Shown here: positions 11,818 through 59,864 of the stretch, one piece after another
Layout of the letters: every line of letters starts with the position of its first letter
Position numbering within the stretch: the first letter of the stretch is position 1
DNA from: Littorina saxatilis
Taxonomy: Eukaryota; Mollusca; Gastropoda; Littorinimorpha; Littorinidae
Direction of reading: 5' to 3'
NCBI RefSeq assembly: GCF_037325665.1
Contig: NC_090248.1
Span: 24,723,640 to 24,787,639, forward strand
DNA length: 64,000 nt
Made by a program: the position numbers and the translations under genes
The notes under the pieces: model-generated
Told to the model about the DNA's origin: nothing
Database searches by the model: none
What the model saw: only the letters and a program-made list of their open reading frames with translations

Positions 11818-11874
11818 AAATAATGCATTATTTAGCTAAATAATGAATTATTTACTTAAATAATTAATTATTTA
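11818..11874. promoter_or_regulatory. Three TAATNNATTA palindromes at exact 20-bp pitch
   Basis: TAATGCATTA (11821-11830), TAATGAATTA (11841-11850) and TAATTAATTA (11861-11870) repeat every 20 bases with TTTANNTAAA spacers. TAATNNATTA is the P2 palindrome bound by paired-class homeodomain dimers. The row ends 209 bases before the KDM7 start codon. It could also be a simple AT-rich tandem repeat; function is inferred. Confidence 0.5.
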
Positions 11875-12036
11875 GATCAAAACAAAAAACCTTAATTTCT
11901 TTACGGATTGCAATATAAAACTTGGTACAACGTGAGAAATTACTGTGAAGATACTAAAACAACAAACATATTACATGTAAATACTTTAGTTTGAGGTAGC
12001 GCGGAGCCGCGCGTGGTCGCGCAGTAATTAGTCAGA

Positions 12037-12059
12037 CCGGAAATACCCATAATGCTTTG
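12037..12059 (+). promoter_or_regulatory. ETS plus ZNF143/Staf-like sites in the KDM7 promoter
   Basis: CCGGAAAT at 12037-12044 fits an ETS/GABP site. TACCCATAATGCTTTG at 12044-12059 fits the ZNF143/Staf consensus (YWCCCAYAATGCAYYG) with one mismatch. They end 20 bases before the ATG, in a GCGC-rich patch, as in many TATA-less housekeeping promoters. This suggests a very short 5' UTR, or sites within the 5' UTR. Confidence 0.6.
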
Positions 12060-12078
12060 TACCTAAAGAGTACTCAAA

Positions 12079-47563
<35,485 letters not shown>

Positions 47564-48265
47564 GACTCAAATAAAAAAAAGCCTATTTGGACCAATTCTT
47601 CACCCTTCATTCAATCACCGCTAACCTGAGCACGGACGAAATCTCAAAGTTCTCTCCAGGACCCGCTGTGTGTTGTGATGTGACCCATCCAGGAAAACTA
47701 AACACACACACTTACACAGTGCCTAACTTGGGGGAAAAGCGTTGAGATGCAATATTGTGAACAGGAAAATGTGCCAGGAAAAAAAGGAGGTCCTACAGGG
47801 GTACCTGTCTTTTGCAATATTGTGAACAGAAAAATGTGCAAGGTAAAAGAGGAGTTAGTACCTGCCATAAAAGGCCAACACTCTTGGGACCAGCGGGAGT
47901 GTCCCTACATTGCAGGTGGCCTATCGTGACAGGTATATTATGAACAAGAGGTGTCCTTTTGTGGGAGGTGTCCTCTCATCAGAGGGGCCTGACATCACAG
48001 GTACCATTGTAATTAGTTAGACAAGTGAGCGAAAACACTGCCATGGTCTGCTTGGTGAAGTAACCAGACTGAAGCAGATGCCTTGCAGATATTATTGTAT
48101 GTGCTTCTTAAAATGTTTGAAATTAATAATTGTATAAAATGCGTCTAAATTATGATGACGGTTGAAGCCAGAGGTGGTCCAGGGGAGGAAGGGGGGGGGG
48201 GGGGGGAAGAGTATTAGAGGGGGGTGTGTGTATGTATGTCTGCTGTGTGCATGTCTTTAAATAAA
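47564..48265 (+). other. KDM7 probable 3' UTR with poly(A) signal
   Basis: AATAAA at 48260-48265 is the first well-placed signal, about 700 bases after the stop. An earlier AATAAA at 47570-47575 is only seven bases past the stop and is unlikely to be used. The end is inferred. Confidence 0.45.
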
Positions 48266-49839
48266 CAGAGTAAATCGGGTTTGCAGCATGTAATTTCTGG
48301 TCTCAGGACCATTTGGTGCCATTGCCAACCAAGTCTTGCAACAGCTTCTGTTTTATTTCTTCCACCAAAATTGAAATGAATTTCACTATGGATATTTTTG
48401 TGCATGACAGGATTATGCAGAACGTTTGTTGTTTGCAGTTTACCCTGTCACCTAGTTATGACTGTCAAGAACTTTGTGCTTGTAGTTTCAGTGACACTTT
48501 AACTACATTACCTTGTGATTTTGCAAACATTTTGACAAGTCTACATAACTGCCCTTTTTTTTTTTACTGATTTGCTAGATTTGGTGTTGAAGTTTGAAAT
48601 ACTAGATGCTGTAATTTGTTTGAAAGCCATGGACTCATTGAAGCGTAACCTTTTTATGGTTACGCTGAGAGCCCTTTAGGGACGGCTCGGTTACATGAGA
48701 TGTATGTACGGTTTAACTAGTCACTGCCTGATTGGAGCAGTAAATTATTTATCTTTCACGAGAGATGGGTACGTTTTGGACTATATATGTATGTAACCAG
48801 ATTTGGTGTGTGACAATTTCAAAGAGAAGAATGTGTGTAATCTTTGGTAGAATCAGAAAGTTATAGTTGATGATTTGATTGAAGGATGTGAATGCTCTGT
48901 GAATGATTTTTAAGTGAATGTCACTGGCAGAGAGCAGGCTGTTGATACTGTCTGGAAGGAAGTGTGCAGTGGAGTGCTGAACAGTGAAGTCTAGTTTGGA
49001 TCTGTACATGCATTCTGCAACTTTGTGAAGACAGTTGAAGCCTTACGGAATGTGTGAAATCTTGCCGGTGTGTTTGTGTGTGTGTTCACTCTGTGTGTGT
49101 GTCAGTGTGCACAGTGTGTACTCGCATAGATGCTAAGTTCAAATAGTGCAGATCTTGCTTTATATCTCTTGCAGCCCTATTTTATTTTTTTCAAGATCTG
49201 ACCCCACCTTGTGTGAACTGGCTCTTTGTGCTTTGTCACACTTTCTCAGGACACATGACAAAAGTTGTTCCCATTCAATGTGTAACGCCTTAGATGTATA
49301 TTGCGTCAGTTCCTCGGTCCTGAATGCGATGTTTGAGTGGCCTTGGGATATTTTAGGGATATCTTTCTGCCCCTTTTGAAAGTGTCAACAATTCTGATTG
49401 TTGAATTTGAACATTTGAGAAATGCATGTTTAGATTATGATACTGTTTTGAGAACACAGGTTAGCTTGACTTTTTATAACATTACTGAGGGAGCTTTATT
49501 GAAACCCTTCAGCCTAAGGTATGAGTGCAATGTACCAGCAACCCATGTTTGTTTTAGGTACTTGCACGAATTTCACGACTTTATGTACTTACTTTAAACC
49601 AGGCTTGCTGTGGGTCATCATTTTTTTTCCTGTTTCTTTTAATTTGTATCTGTCTCTTGACCATACCCCATTACCCCTCCCCCTTCTCACGTATTACATC
49701 TTTTGGGTCTTTTGTTTATCTTTTTTGTGTGCAATTGATGACATTTTGTATGTTGAACTGTGGAAGGCTTACAGCATGTGTATGTGTTCCGTGCATGCGA
49801 GTGTGTGTGGAGTTGAATACAGTAAATTTGGTTTTAAGC
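48266..49839. other. Spacer, or longer KDM7 3' UTR; no gene
   Basis: AT-rich, with a short TG run near 49070-49100. No ORF resembles a known protein. It could be an extended 3' UTR. Confidence 0.5.
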
Positions 49840-49843
49840 TTAA

Positions 49844-50555
49844 CTCATTCGCGTTGTATCAGACTTCTTAATCCGACAGCTGTGCTTTGTGTTGCCGGCA
49901 CCTCGGATGTTACGATCCGACGTATGTAACAAATTTTTAGTGGTGTGAACGGCCCCGCTGACCAAGGGAAACAACCCCCACAGTAAACTTCTGCCTGTCT
50001 ACAGTGGTACCATTCATTTTAAACAGTTCCTTCCCTTCAATTGTTGGGATAATGTTTGATTTTTTGACGGTGTGCAACCCACGTGTTTTGACTTTTCCAA
50101 GATGGCGGATGGTTCTGCTACAAGACGGATTAACTTGAAAAGAGTGCTAGAACTTGTTATTCAGGACGGTTCTGATCTTGACCTTAGTGATGATGATAGT
50201 GGAGATGATATTTTATATTCTGGTGACGAGTTTGTGCCAATGGACGATGATTTGGGTGATGATTCGGACAATGAAAGTGTCGATCATGACATTGTGTATG
50301 ATGAACCCATGACATAGAAATTGTTTTTGTTTTTTTGCTTCAAAGATGTAGTTTGACTGGATGTGAAGATAACAAAAGCTATGTTCTTTCAAATGTTTCA
50401 TATATTTTCTGAAAGAGCAAGTTTCAAACTATGAAAAAATGTAAGGTAGGTAAGGTTATCTTGTGTTGTTGATTTGTTTATTACTTTTTTTAAATGGGTC
50501 AAAATCGTGCGCCCGGAGGGAACACGGGGGACAATTTAGATGCGCCCTGAATGAG
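49844..50555 (+). mobile_element. piggyBac derivative with TTAA target duplication
   Basis: TTAA at 49840-49843 and 50556-50559 flank inverted ends CTCATTCGCG and CCTGAATGAG (inverse CTCATTCAGG). Inside is the start of a piggyBac-type transposase ORF (50102-50317). It is 712 bases long and lacks the catalytic part of the gene, so it is nonautonomous. Confidence 0.8.
50102..50317 (+). pseudogene. piggyBac transposase N-terminal fragment, 71 residues
   Basis: MADGSATRRINLKRVLELV followed by an acidic run (DLDLSDDDSGDDI) is typical of the N-terminus of PGBD-like transposases before their first conserved domain. The reading stops after DEPMT; the DDD catalytic domain and the cysteine-rich tail are absent. 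The start codon context CAAGATGGCGGA is strong. An alternative in-frame ATG lies at 50072. Whether it is expressed is unknown. Confidence 0.6.
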
Positions 50556-50559
50556 TTAA

Positions 50560-53427
50560 GACTGGAGTGGATGCAGTGCTATTTATTTCAGCATTTTGTA
50601 CATTTCCCTCGGAGGATGGAGACGCTTTTATCGTTCAATGTTTGGTGTGCAAGCCATCTATCTTGCCAGAAAATGAGTTAGAAGCCAGTGCCAGTTTTTG
50701 CCCTGTTCTCTCCGACTTGTGCATTTGATGGCTCATTTTCAACAAAATAATACCCTGGCATTGTTTTGAGTAGAAAAGTTTTTAAGTGACCAATGGGTGA
50801 GCTGTCTTGACAAACTCTAATCTGTGTCAGGCATGTTTGAGAGTATTATTACCCTGCGGTGAACATCTGATGGTTTGGTTTGACAAATTGTCCACTGAGA
50901 AGGGTTCATAAGCAGCAACCCCTGAACTGCATGCAGCCAAAAATCCAGCACTAAGACCGTGTTTAGTACACTCTCTCAGATGTTGATAAGATGATGTGTG
51001 TGAATGAAGAAATGTGTGTATGATGGGTAATTGCAGTGGTTTGATGATTTGTGTGATGTAGCACAAAAGTTTGAAAACTGGGTAGTTGCAGGGATGTGTA
51101 AGGATTGTGTGATGTGGCATAAAACTAGGTAGTTGTGAGTCTGTGCCTGGTTGTGCATTCTTTCGATGAAATGAAAAACCAAATGTGAATATGCTTGTAA
51201 ATAGTGTGTAAAAAGATTTGATGTACCAATGTTATATTGCCAGGTTTGATGTAAGATGTTGAATTACATGTAATTGAATGCCAGTATGGAGACTTCAAGG
51301 CAGCATCATTTCTAATAACCCTACACAGAACTTGTCAAAACTAAATGTTCTCATTTTTAGATTAAGCCTATTGTGCTTCGAAACTCAAACATTCACTGAT
51401 GTATGCAATCTTCCATTAATAAAAAAAATTTCCAGAAAAGATCTTGGGCAGTACAATGCTTTTTTTTTATTGGTAACATTTTAAAATTGCAAGAGATTTT
51501 GTGGTCACTTTCAATTTCATACTCCGCCTATACCTTTTCATCACACCAGCACTTGTACAAAGAATCTGTACGTAACTGATTTCTGATTTATTTTTGTGGC
51601 CTGTCTTCATGGGAGAAAACTAAACATGGCCTTGTTTGTGTTGTCTTTTTCCCTCTGTTTGTGTGAGAAGTTAACAGCGTTATTCCCCACAGCAAACATG
51701 ACTATCATTATCAGGGGTGGGACTCTTCCGTGGACAGAACTTACGAATTCCGCGAAAGTAATCTATTTTTCCGCGTCCCATTTCATCACAGTATCTATAA
51801 CTTGTTGACTGAATGATATGGAGAGAAGTGAAGATGGAACAGAACACTGGAGGCTTGAGAGTTAAATTGTGCTGACTGAAAACTCCTGATAACTAATAGT
51901 CATTTTGAGCTTCAATGCATTGAATCCTACTATTGCCAGTATTGGATTATGGATACATGGTTCATTACGTAAGTATGCACCATTACAATGTTACAATTGT
52001 TGTGTGAAAGTGTGTTGTTGGTTGTTGTTGGTTTTTTTTTGGGGGGGGGGAAGGAGTGAGGAGAATATCTTTTTCACCTGATCCAAACGAGTTGAATTTT
52101 AGTCTCAGAATGCACCAGATTACAAAGATTTTAATGTACCATTTAAAAAAAATTGGGGGGAGCATGCCCCCGAACCCCCCTAGAAAAAAAGGGATTTCTT
52201 CTTTTTTCATCACAAGAGTCCTAGCCCTGCAGTATAAAGGGAGAGTATCAGCTGGTCACTTGCATTTTAGCACATCACCAGTTAATGTTCCTGATAGGGT
52301 TAGAGGCCTTTGTGTACGTAAAAAAAGCGTTTTCGTTTGTCCCTTGTACAGTTATGCTACCAACCTCAGATTTTTCTAGTTGGTGTAAGGAAGATTTTAT
52401 TGCTGAGTTTGTTGCAGGAACCTGTTGTTGCTCGTTAAGTTCTGTTAATCACTTCTGCCCCACCCGTTTTAAGAACCACCTTGGTTTTAGACTACCACTG
52501 TGAACCGGAGACAGACTGCTAACATTGATGTACATTTCGTTTTGGTTTTGCGCGCTTGGAGTAGCTGATGAAACTGTGTTTTGCTCATGCTGATTTTGTT
52601 GTATCATGCAAAGAATGTGAATTGTTCTCATTTTGCACATAGTGTGAATTTGTTTCTGAATTTATTCTTTTGGAGGTCTGGGTGTTTTTTTTGACGTTTC
52701 ACATACAGTGGCAAGTGTGCAATGTCTGGACCGCAGAATTGGCAGGACTGACTCGATGTGTTGTGTCTTCCCAGCTTGCGCAAAGCATCGGTGCGAAATG
52801 ACAAACATTAATTGGTGTAAAGAATTAATGATTAATGCGCGCTATCTCAACTTGATACTGTTCAAACAAATTTACTTGAGTTCCTGTTTAGCGCTAGCGA
52901 CATCCATCAATGAAGTGTGGAGATTCGCTTAAATTCTGGCTGAGAAATTAAAATTGAAGAGTCAAAACTTGAGATCTAAAGGTAACCGACTGGAATCCAT
53001 GCATTAAATACACAGAATCAATCTTTGCTGTTTGTATCATAGGAAAGAAACGTTTTTGTTTTATTTTTATTATCATTATTGTTTTTTAATGTAAAGGAAT
53101 CTTGTTGTCAAACCCTGTGAAACAATACCTGTAAACCACCTCTCTCCCTCCTCCCAACAAGAACAGTTAAAAGGATTTGCTGGGTTGAATTCAGAGAAAA
53201 CAATATGAATATGATGAATGAATGATGATACCGTCCTCAGAAATTACTGTGTTGGCTTGAAGGTCGTTATTTGTTGACCTTGACAGTAGATTGAACAGAA
53301 TTTTGACATTGGATTGATGATATTTCTGACACTGAATTGATTGCCGTTGGAAAAACTTGGACTTTGGTTTGAAATTGTCTAAACATTTGAAGAACTAAAC
53401 TTTGATTCCTTTCCATTGTACAGTCAG
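50560..53427. other. Intergenic, no gene seen
   Basis: AT-rich sequence with one repeat fragment (52100-52190). ORFs are short and unrelated to known families. Confidence 0.55.
52100..52190 (-). repeat. Fragment of the 46979-47264 element
   Basis: GAATGCACCAGATTACAAAG and GGGGAGCATGCCCCCGAACC are the inverse of AATCTGGTGCATTCTGG and GGGGGCATGCTCCCC in the element at 46979-47264. Confidence 0.6.
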
Positions 53428-53436
53428 GTTAATAAC

Positions 53437-53490
53437 TTACTTACTTACTGCCTTTCACGCCTGGTGGCGTGTAGGGCAGCGACATCAGGT
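53437..53490 (-). repeat. LINE 3'-end stub with (GTAA)n tail
   Basis: On the minus strand GCTGCCCTACACGCCACCAG, then GGCAGTAAGTAAGTAAGT, matches the 3' end of the LINE fragment at 57590-57850. It is a severely 5'-truncated insertion of about 55 bases. Confidence 0.65.
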
Positions 53491-53659
53491 TAATAAACTG
53501 GTTATTAAATACTTTCAGTCTCAAGATTTACATGCCGTTTTGGTCAGCATTCTTCAACCATTTTAAACAGACAGCTCATGCTACAAGTAAGGTCTGTGCC
53601 AATCAAGCATACTTTTTGTTGTAACCTTTTAAATCAGTTGGTAATGGTAACAAACGGTT

Positions 53660-54132
53660 TGTTTGTTTGTTTATTTGTTGCTTAACGTCCAGCCGACTAC
53701 GCAGAGCCATATCAGGACGAGGAAGGGGGGGATGAAGGGGGCCACTTGTCAAGCGATTCCTGTTTACAAATGCACTAACCCATTACTTGTGTCCCAGCAG
53801 GCTTTAGTAAAACTAAATTAATACCTACTGGAAGATTACCAGTTTCCAGTATGTTAAAATAGGCTTAACCTATCTACTGCTGGACTTACATCAGAACACT
53901 AACAGATTAAACTATACATGAATCGCGAGACAAGCGGCAAGAGAAGAGATTTTTGGAAAAAATACAGGTGAATGAGCAAGAAGGCAGAAAAAAGAAAAGA
54001 ATTCATGAAGAAAAAGAGAGCATGACAGGAAAGAGGAACCAAAAATCTACCTAACAGCAAACTAGAAAGCTCCTGCGGTTCCAAAAACAGGAGGGGCTTT
54101 TAATTTCATAACCGCAGTGCCCCACTGCGGGA
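53660..54132 (-). mobile_element. Retroposon with hairpin head and 14-bp target duplication
   Basis: GGTAACAAACGGTT occurs at 53646-53659 and 54133-54146. On the minus strand it starts CCCGCAGTGGGGCACTGCGG, a perfect hairpin, and ends GTCGGCTGGACGTTAAGC then a (CAAA)-like tail. The tail is shared with the tRNA-headed SINE at 9597-9906. No tRNA, 7SL or 5S head is recognised. Confidence 0.8.
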
Positions 54133-54947
54133 GGTAACAAACGGTTGATAATGCATTATTTGATTGATTCGTTGTCGGACAAAGGGTTAGATTTTAATTA
54201 TGGTATTAATCCCTCAAAAAAGGAACATGACTGGCAGGGGAAAAAAAGGTCATGCCTGTAAGAATACTTGTACAAAAGATGGAGTGTTTTTGAGAGTTGC
54301 AGTCCATGAACACTGAAGAAGAAGAATGGTAAAAATGATACCAAAGAGAGAGTTTGGGTCAGTTTCAATGCCACAGTACACGTAAATACAAAGTCTTGTT
54401 GAATACCATGAGGATAAAGTGGGTGGACATTAGAGTGGGCGACTATTAAAAATCTGATACATTACTGGATTAATTCGTTTTTCTCAGTTGTTTAGCTAAA
54501 TGCCTGTAAGTTTATTTCCTTGGAAGGCAACTTTGTTTGACAGACATAACAAGGCTGTTTCTTCATCAAACATGACAACATTATTCAGTGATCATCAGTG
54601 ATCATCATTGAAGACATCAACATTAAAAAAAATGTTTTTGAGTTTTGAAAGGGCAGCTTTAGTAGTACAGGGTGTAGTGCACACAGATTCATACTGTATT
54701 TTGTTTTAGAAACAATTTGCCATGTAATAATTATTATCTGAAAGAACCCAGGCAGCTAAAGTTGGAAAACGAAAATTGTGTAAACAAAAAATGTGTACAA
54801 ATCATGTTTATTTCTCTGTGTATTTATTTGTGTACTATCATTATTATGGGTTTGGTTGTGGTGAAGGATGTAGCATACATCATTATTTATTCACTAGTCA
54901 ACTTGACACTTTATACTTCACCATAGTATTTGCCCACATTTGTCTGT

Positions 54948-55111
54948 ACAGAGGAACCCCCTTTTAAGACATAAACAAATCTGGAAAAAAACAGGTCTTG
55001 AAAAGGAGGGAGTCTTAAAATGGGGGTAAATTTGCAGAGGTTCTGCACAAAAAGTCTGAAAACAGGGTCTTAAAAGGGAGGGAGTCTTAAATTGGGGGTT
55101 TCCACTGCACA
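54948..55111. mobile_element. Small TA-flanked MITE (family M1)
   Basis: TACAGAGGAACCCCCTTTTA at the left and GGGGGTTTCCACTGCA at the right, with GGGAGTCTTAAAATGGGGG inside. A CA run follows directly. Confidence 0.75.
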
Positions 55112-55644
55112 CACACACACACACACGGAATTCATTCAGCACAAAAATACTCTGTGTAAATATTTCCGATGTATGTCACATGTGGATCATCCTTCCAGCA
55201 GCTTGTATTTATAAATATTTCTTACAGACACTGTCCCTGAAATGTTTGCATTTGCACATATATTCCTCGTAGATTGTCTATCCGTCTGTGCCAGCAAGAA
55301 AAATTGCCATCCCCTTTTTGCCCGTATCATGTGTCTATGGGCATACATCTGGCCGGCAGTGTTTAAATATTTGCCTTGTCGGCATATTTTGCCATCCACG
55401 ATTTTTATTTTTTTTAAATATTGTTTTTATTAACAAGCAGAAAAGTCTTTGTAATTATCAATGTAGAAATATAACTTACTCCATAATTTAGTTTATTATT
55501 GGCAAGTAAGCAAATCAAAGAGTCAATGTCATGTTCAAGGTAGGTTGTTTCATAATTTTTGTGAAACCTTTTTTGTTGTTTTAGAATTGAATTGAAGGTG
55601 AGAACTACAGTATTATTGTCACACCATTAACTACCATATATATA

Positions 55645-56019
55645 TCTTCTTCTGCGTTCGTGGGCTGAAACTCCCATGTACACTTGTGTTTTTTTTTTGC
55701 ACGAGTGGAATTATACGTGTATGACCGTTTTTTACCCCGCCATTTAGGCAGCCATACGCCGTTTTCAGAGGAAGCATGCTGGGTATTTTTGTGTTTCTAT
55801 AACCCACCGAACTCTGACATGGATTACAGGATCTTTTTTGTGCGCACTTGGTCTTGAGCTTGTGTGTACACACGGGGGTGTTCGGACACCGAGGAGAGTC
55901 TGCACACAAAGTTGACTCTGAGAAATAAATCTCTCGCCGAACGTGGGGACGAACTCACGCTGACAGCGGCCAACTGGATACAAATCCAGCACGCTACCGA
56001 CTGAGCTACATCCCCGCCC
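55645..56019 (-). mobile_element. tRNA-headed SINE (head type B), second full copy
   Basis: Same family as 22803-23178. CATATATATA flanks both sides (55635-55644, 56020-56029). Box B is altered (GAGTTCGTCCCC) in both copies, so the change predates their insertion. Confidence 0.88.
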
Positions 56020-56401
56020 ACATATATATAATTTAGGTTTACTTTCTTTTATAACCAAACAAGGCATCAAAGCCCTTTTTGAAGTATTTTTTAAGAAATG
56101 CCAGTCATGTTTCCACACTCAGTAATACAGTGTTCTAGATGGTCGAACGTGTAGCAAAGACGTGTACATGTACGTGTAGATATTGCGTCACCCATGACTC
56201 ACTTTTTTCTCCAATGTTCCAAATGCATACGTTGTTTTGCTACCACCAAGACTGCAGATCTTGGCCAACGCGTGACGTAAAAACTAGATTTGATGACGTT
56301 ACCTGTACACGTCCTGAAAAGTGCCACATCTAGATCTTGCTATTTTACCCACCGCACAACAGTCACCAACTTTCATCAGAGACAGTCATCACAACTTAGC
56401 G

Positions 56402-56678
56402 AAACATACGTAGAAGGCCTTGTACACTTGTTCTTTCAGTTTCGTTCCTAATTTTACCCCAGAGCATGTTGCCGAAAGTACGCTTTTCAAAGAGTTTTGT
56501 TTCTCAAAAGTAACATAAAATTGATTCAATATTTTCTATTTTCAAAACATATGTGGAAGGCCTTGTGTACCTGTTCTTTCAGTCTTCATAATTTTACCCC
56601 AGAGCATCTTGCCGAAAGTACGCTTTTCAGAGTTTGATTTCTCAAAAGTAATATAAAATTGATTCAATATTTTCCAAG
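56402..56678. repeat. ~142-bp tandem duplication, two units
   Basis: Each unit contains GGCCTTGT, CTTGCCGAAAGTACGCTTTT or GTTGCCGAAAGTACGC, and AAAATTGATTCAATATTTTC. No coding sense in either. Confidence 0.8.
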
Positions 56679-57589
56679 GGCTCAGATTTACTGCAGATTT
56701 AAGATTACACACGTGCAAAACAGTCGACACTCGGTGTCACCAGAATTATGCTTCTGAAAAAGAACATGCAGCGATTCAGTGTTTACTGAGGGCTGGACAT
56801 TACTGCCGGTCAAAGTGTTTGCCAAGGCATTGCATACTCACATTCTTTTGTAAGAAAATTTAAATGATCAGTGACATTTTTTCTCATCTTTTAAAAAAAA
56901 TTCAATTTGTACAGCCATTTTTCCCCCAGACTGATTGTAACAGTTGTCGTCTCTGCCTGAGTCAGTTGTAAAGCAGTTAAACACACTACTGCTGTGTTTT
57001 GCTGATTAGAAATAAAGAATACAGGCCAGATTAGTTCCATCATTAGTGCATCTTCATTATCATTTCAGTGACATAAACATGATAGGCAGCAGCTTTAATT
57101 CTGTTTCTCATCACCTTCATCTTCATTTTAAAAAAACATCGGAAAACCTTGACATTTTGTTCAAATGACTAAATCAGCATTGCGCACTTTCATGAACACT
57201 TTAACACACATATATCAAACCTGCATAATTAATTCAACCTTTGTCTACTGGAGTATTTAATAACAAAAGGTTGATAATTATAAAAAGGTTTAAACAAAAA
57301 TGTCAGGGTGTCAGGCTTATGTTAAGAACTGTGAGTCTGCTGAGCTTGATTTTCTTGTTTATGTTTACTGTATGCTTTTGTTGTAAACCATTACCACCAC
57401 CAACCACTGTGTTAGTGTTTGACACTACTTAATTTCTTGTACAGATAGCTGACAAAGAGTAAACCTTCAGCAGCCAATGCTGACATTTGAAAAGTAAACT
57501 GAAAGAAAATGAAATTGTTGTGGAGTTAATTGTGAGAGAGTGTGTGTGTTTGTCTCCAACCAACAGCTACTTGCCCAGTGCAATCAAGA

Positions 57590-57850
57590 GAGCATGGAGA
57601 CCATCGTCACAAGAAATGGATCGGACATGTCTTGCGAAGACAGCAGGACAGTATCACCAGGACTGCCCTTCACTGGACACCAGAGTGAAAGCGGAAGAGA
57701 GGAAGACCCAAGAACACCTGGCGACGAACGGTGGAGGGAGAACTGAAGACCCTGAACCAAACCAGAGACTGGCCCAGAACAGACAGGAGTGGAGGCCCTT
57801 TGTTGCTGCCCTACATGCCAACCGGCTTAACGGGCAGTAAGTAAGTAAGT
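57590..57850 (+). pseudogene. LINE 3'-end fragment
   Basis: Reads as the last part of a LINE reverse transcriptase ORF: WIGHVLRRQQDSITRTALHW in one frame, then LAQNRQEWRPFVAALHANR in another, and (GTAA)n after the last codon GGGCAG. Phrases such as GHVLR and ALHWTP are stock ends of mollusc and cnidarian non-LTR elements. One frameshift separates the two blocks. The N-terminal two thirds are missing. Confidence 0.7.
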
Positions 57851-57959
57851 GTGTGTTTGAATATGCTTGAAGAAGGGAGTAAGCATAGTTTTTAACAAAA
57901 ATAAGAAAGAAAAAAAAAACCCTTTAGCACGCCAGCGGCCATTTTCGTTGCCCAGCCAT

Positions 57960-57994
<35 letters not shown>

Positions 57995-59430
57995 TTTGCC
58001 AGCCACTAGCGATTTGCGTCGCCAGCACAAGGCTTGTTCGTATGACCAACTTCTCGTTCGTATTTGCATACGAGAATAACGGTATTTTTAACGGCACTTG
58101 AGCTTTGCAATGAATTGTGTATCGCGGTGAAAAAAATGACAGTTCGTCAAGTCACAGTGACAGTTACGAAACGGAATTTACGAAAGTACAGATGGATACA
58201 AACAGTGGCTGGTCCAGTTTAGTGAAATGACAGGACCAGCAAACATTACCGATAATCTGACTGCATAGCAAATGCTTGACTTGCTTGTCGAAGAGACACT
58301 GCGTAGAAACTGACTCTAATTCAGTGCAAAGCAAGCCAGTGTCAAAACTGGCAGTGACAAGACGTAAAAAGTTTGCGTGTTCGGAAATGGCGACCTGTGG
58401 ATCTAGTCATGGAAAATGTTATTGAGGCTCATGGAAAGTCATGGAATTTTGTTTCTAAAAACCAGTGGGGACCCTGGAATGCTTACAATTGTTGTCCTCG
58501 GAAACACAAATCCAAAGCCACGATGGTTCCACACATCAAACAATCAGCCTGATTGGCTTTTACTTTGACAATCCACGTTTCACATGAAAGCTCAAACCCA
58601 TTCACCACCTCGAGTTATTGCATGGGGAACATGATATTTATTTACCAGGTGTTTGTGAATGAAAACTCGTGAAAATGATGACAATATTAGTTGTCGTTAG
58701 ATGTGACTGTGATATCCACATTTATCAGTCACAATGTGGAGAAAGGTGGAACCACATCAGATCGAGGCATAATTTTTTTAGTTAACATTCTTCTCTTCTA
58801 GTGTGTAAAGCTCAATTTTTGTTGGACTTAGCAAGACCACACTCACAAGAGGACACGAAACATTATATTTTACGAATGTATTCGTGTAGATGTATTAATT
58901 ACACATTAAACAGTAACAATAACCACTGCAAACTACACATTTGTGAACAACTAAAAATATCCTCTCATAACATGCTGTGTACTTTGAAAAACAAAACAAA
59001 AAACCAAATGGCACATTTAAAAACAAATTGTAGTTTTCATTCCATCTTTCTGAAATGGTTGTACAATAATGACAAACTGGTGGTTAAAACTATAAGCATT
59101 ATTTTTGTGTATGTTATAACTTTAATTTAAAGGACACCATGAACAAAGGTAACCAATGAAAACAATCTAAATCAAATACAGCTTGATGTACTTCATCATA
59201 AAGAAAAATAACTACCATTCCCTTCAACAAGAACAAAAGAGACAGTCTTGCAAAGATTTCAGTCTCTTTTCTGTACAATATATTGTGCCAATTCTTTCAA
59301 CCGAAAGGCATAATATTCAACACAAAAGCACATCAACAAATTAATCAAAATTAAGCTTGCTTACAGTAGTATCCTAGCAACCCAGACATGGTGACGGAAG
59401 TGCTTGATACTGCATTAGACTCAAACAAAA
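57851..59430. other. Intergenic, no gene
   Basis: Includes a 34-base poly-C run at 57961-57994. No ORF of note. Confidence 0.55.
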
Positions 59431-59691
59431 TACAGTACTCCTCGGATAAGGTGACCCCCCTTGGGACCAAAAAAAATCGTGATCTTATCCGAGGGACACG
59501 TTAACCGATCCTCGGATAAGATCAATTTCAGTAGAAAAAATTGATCTTATCCGAGGAGATCAGAGTTTACTTTGAGGCCTCATAAAAGACTTCCCGCCAA
59601 TTGAAAGTCAATGACGTAATAATGGGCAGATCCAGAGAGAGACACACACTGACATACATACTGACACTGACACAGAGACCATCAGCTGCAT

Positions 59692-59731
<40 letters not shown>

Positions 59732-59814
59732 AGATGAGGTAAGACAGACAGACGGAGAGTTAAAAAGAGGGAGATCGAGAGAGAGAGAGTAGGGGGGGGG
59801 GGGAGAAATTGAAA

Positions 59815-59864
<50 letters not shown>

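Larger units (their letters stand above)
54147..57589. other. Intergenic, repeats only
   Basis: Holds an M1 copy, a SINE and a two-unit tandem duplication listed separately. Otherwise AT-rich sequence with no recognisable gene. Confidence 0.5.
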
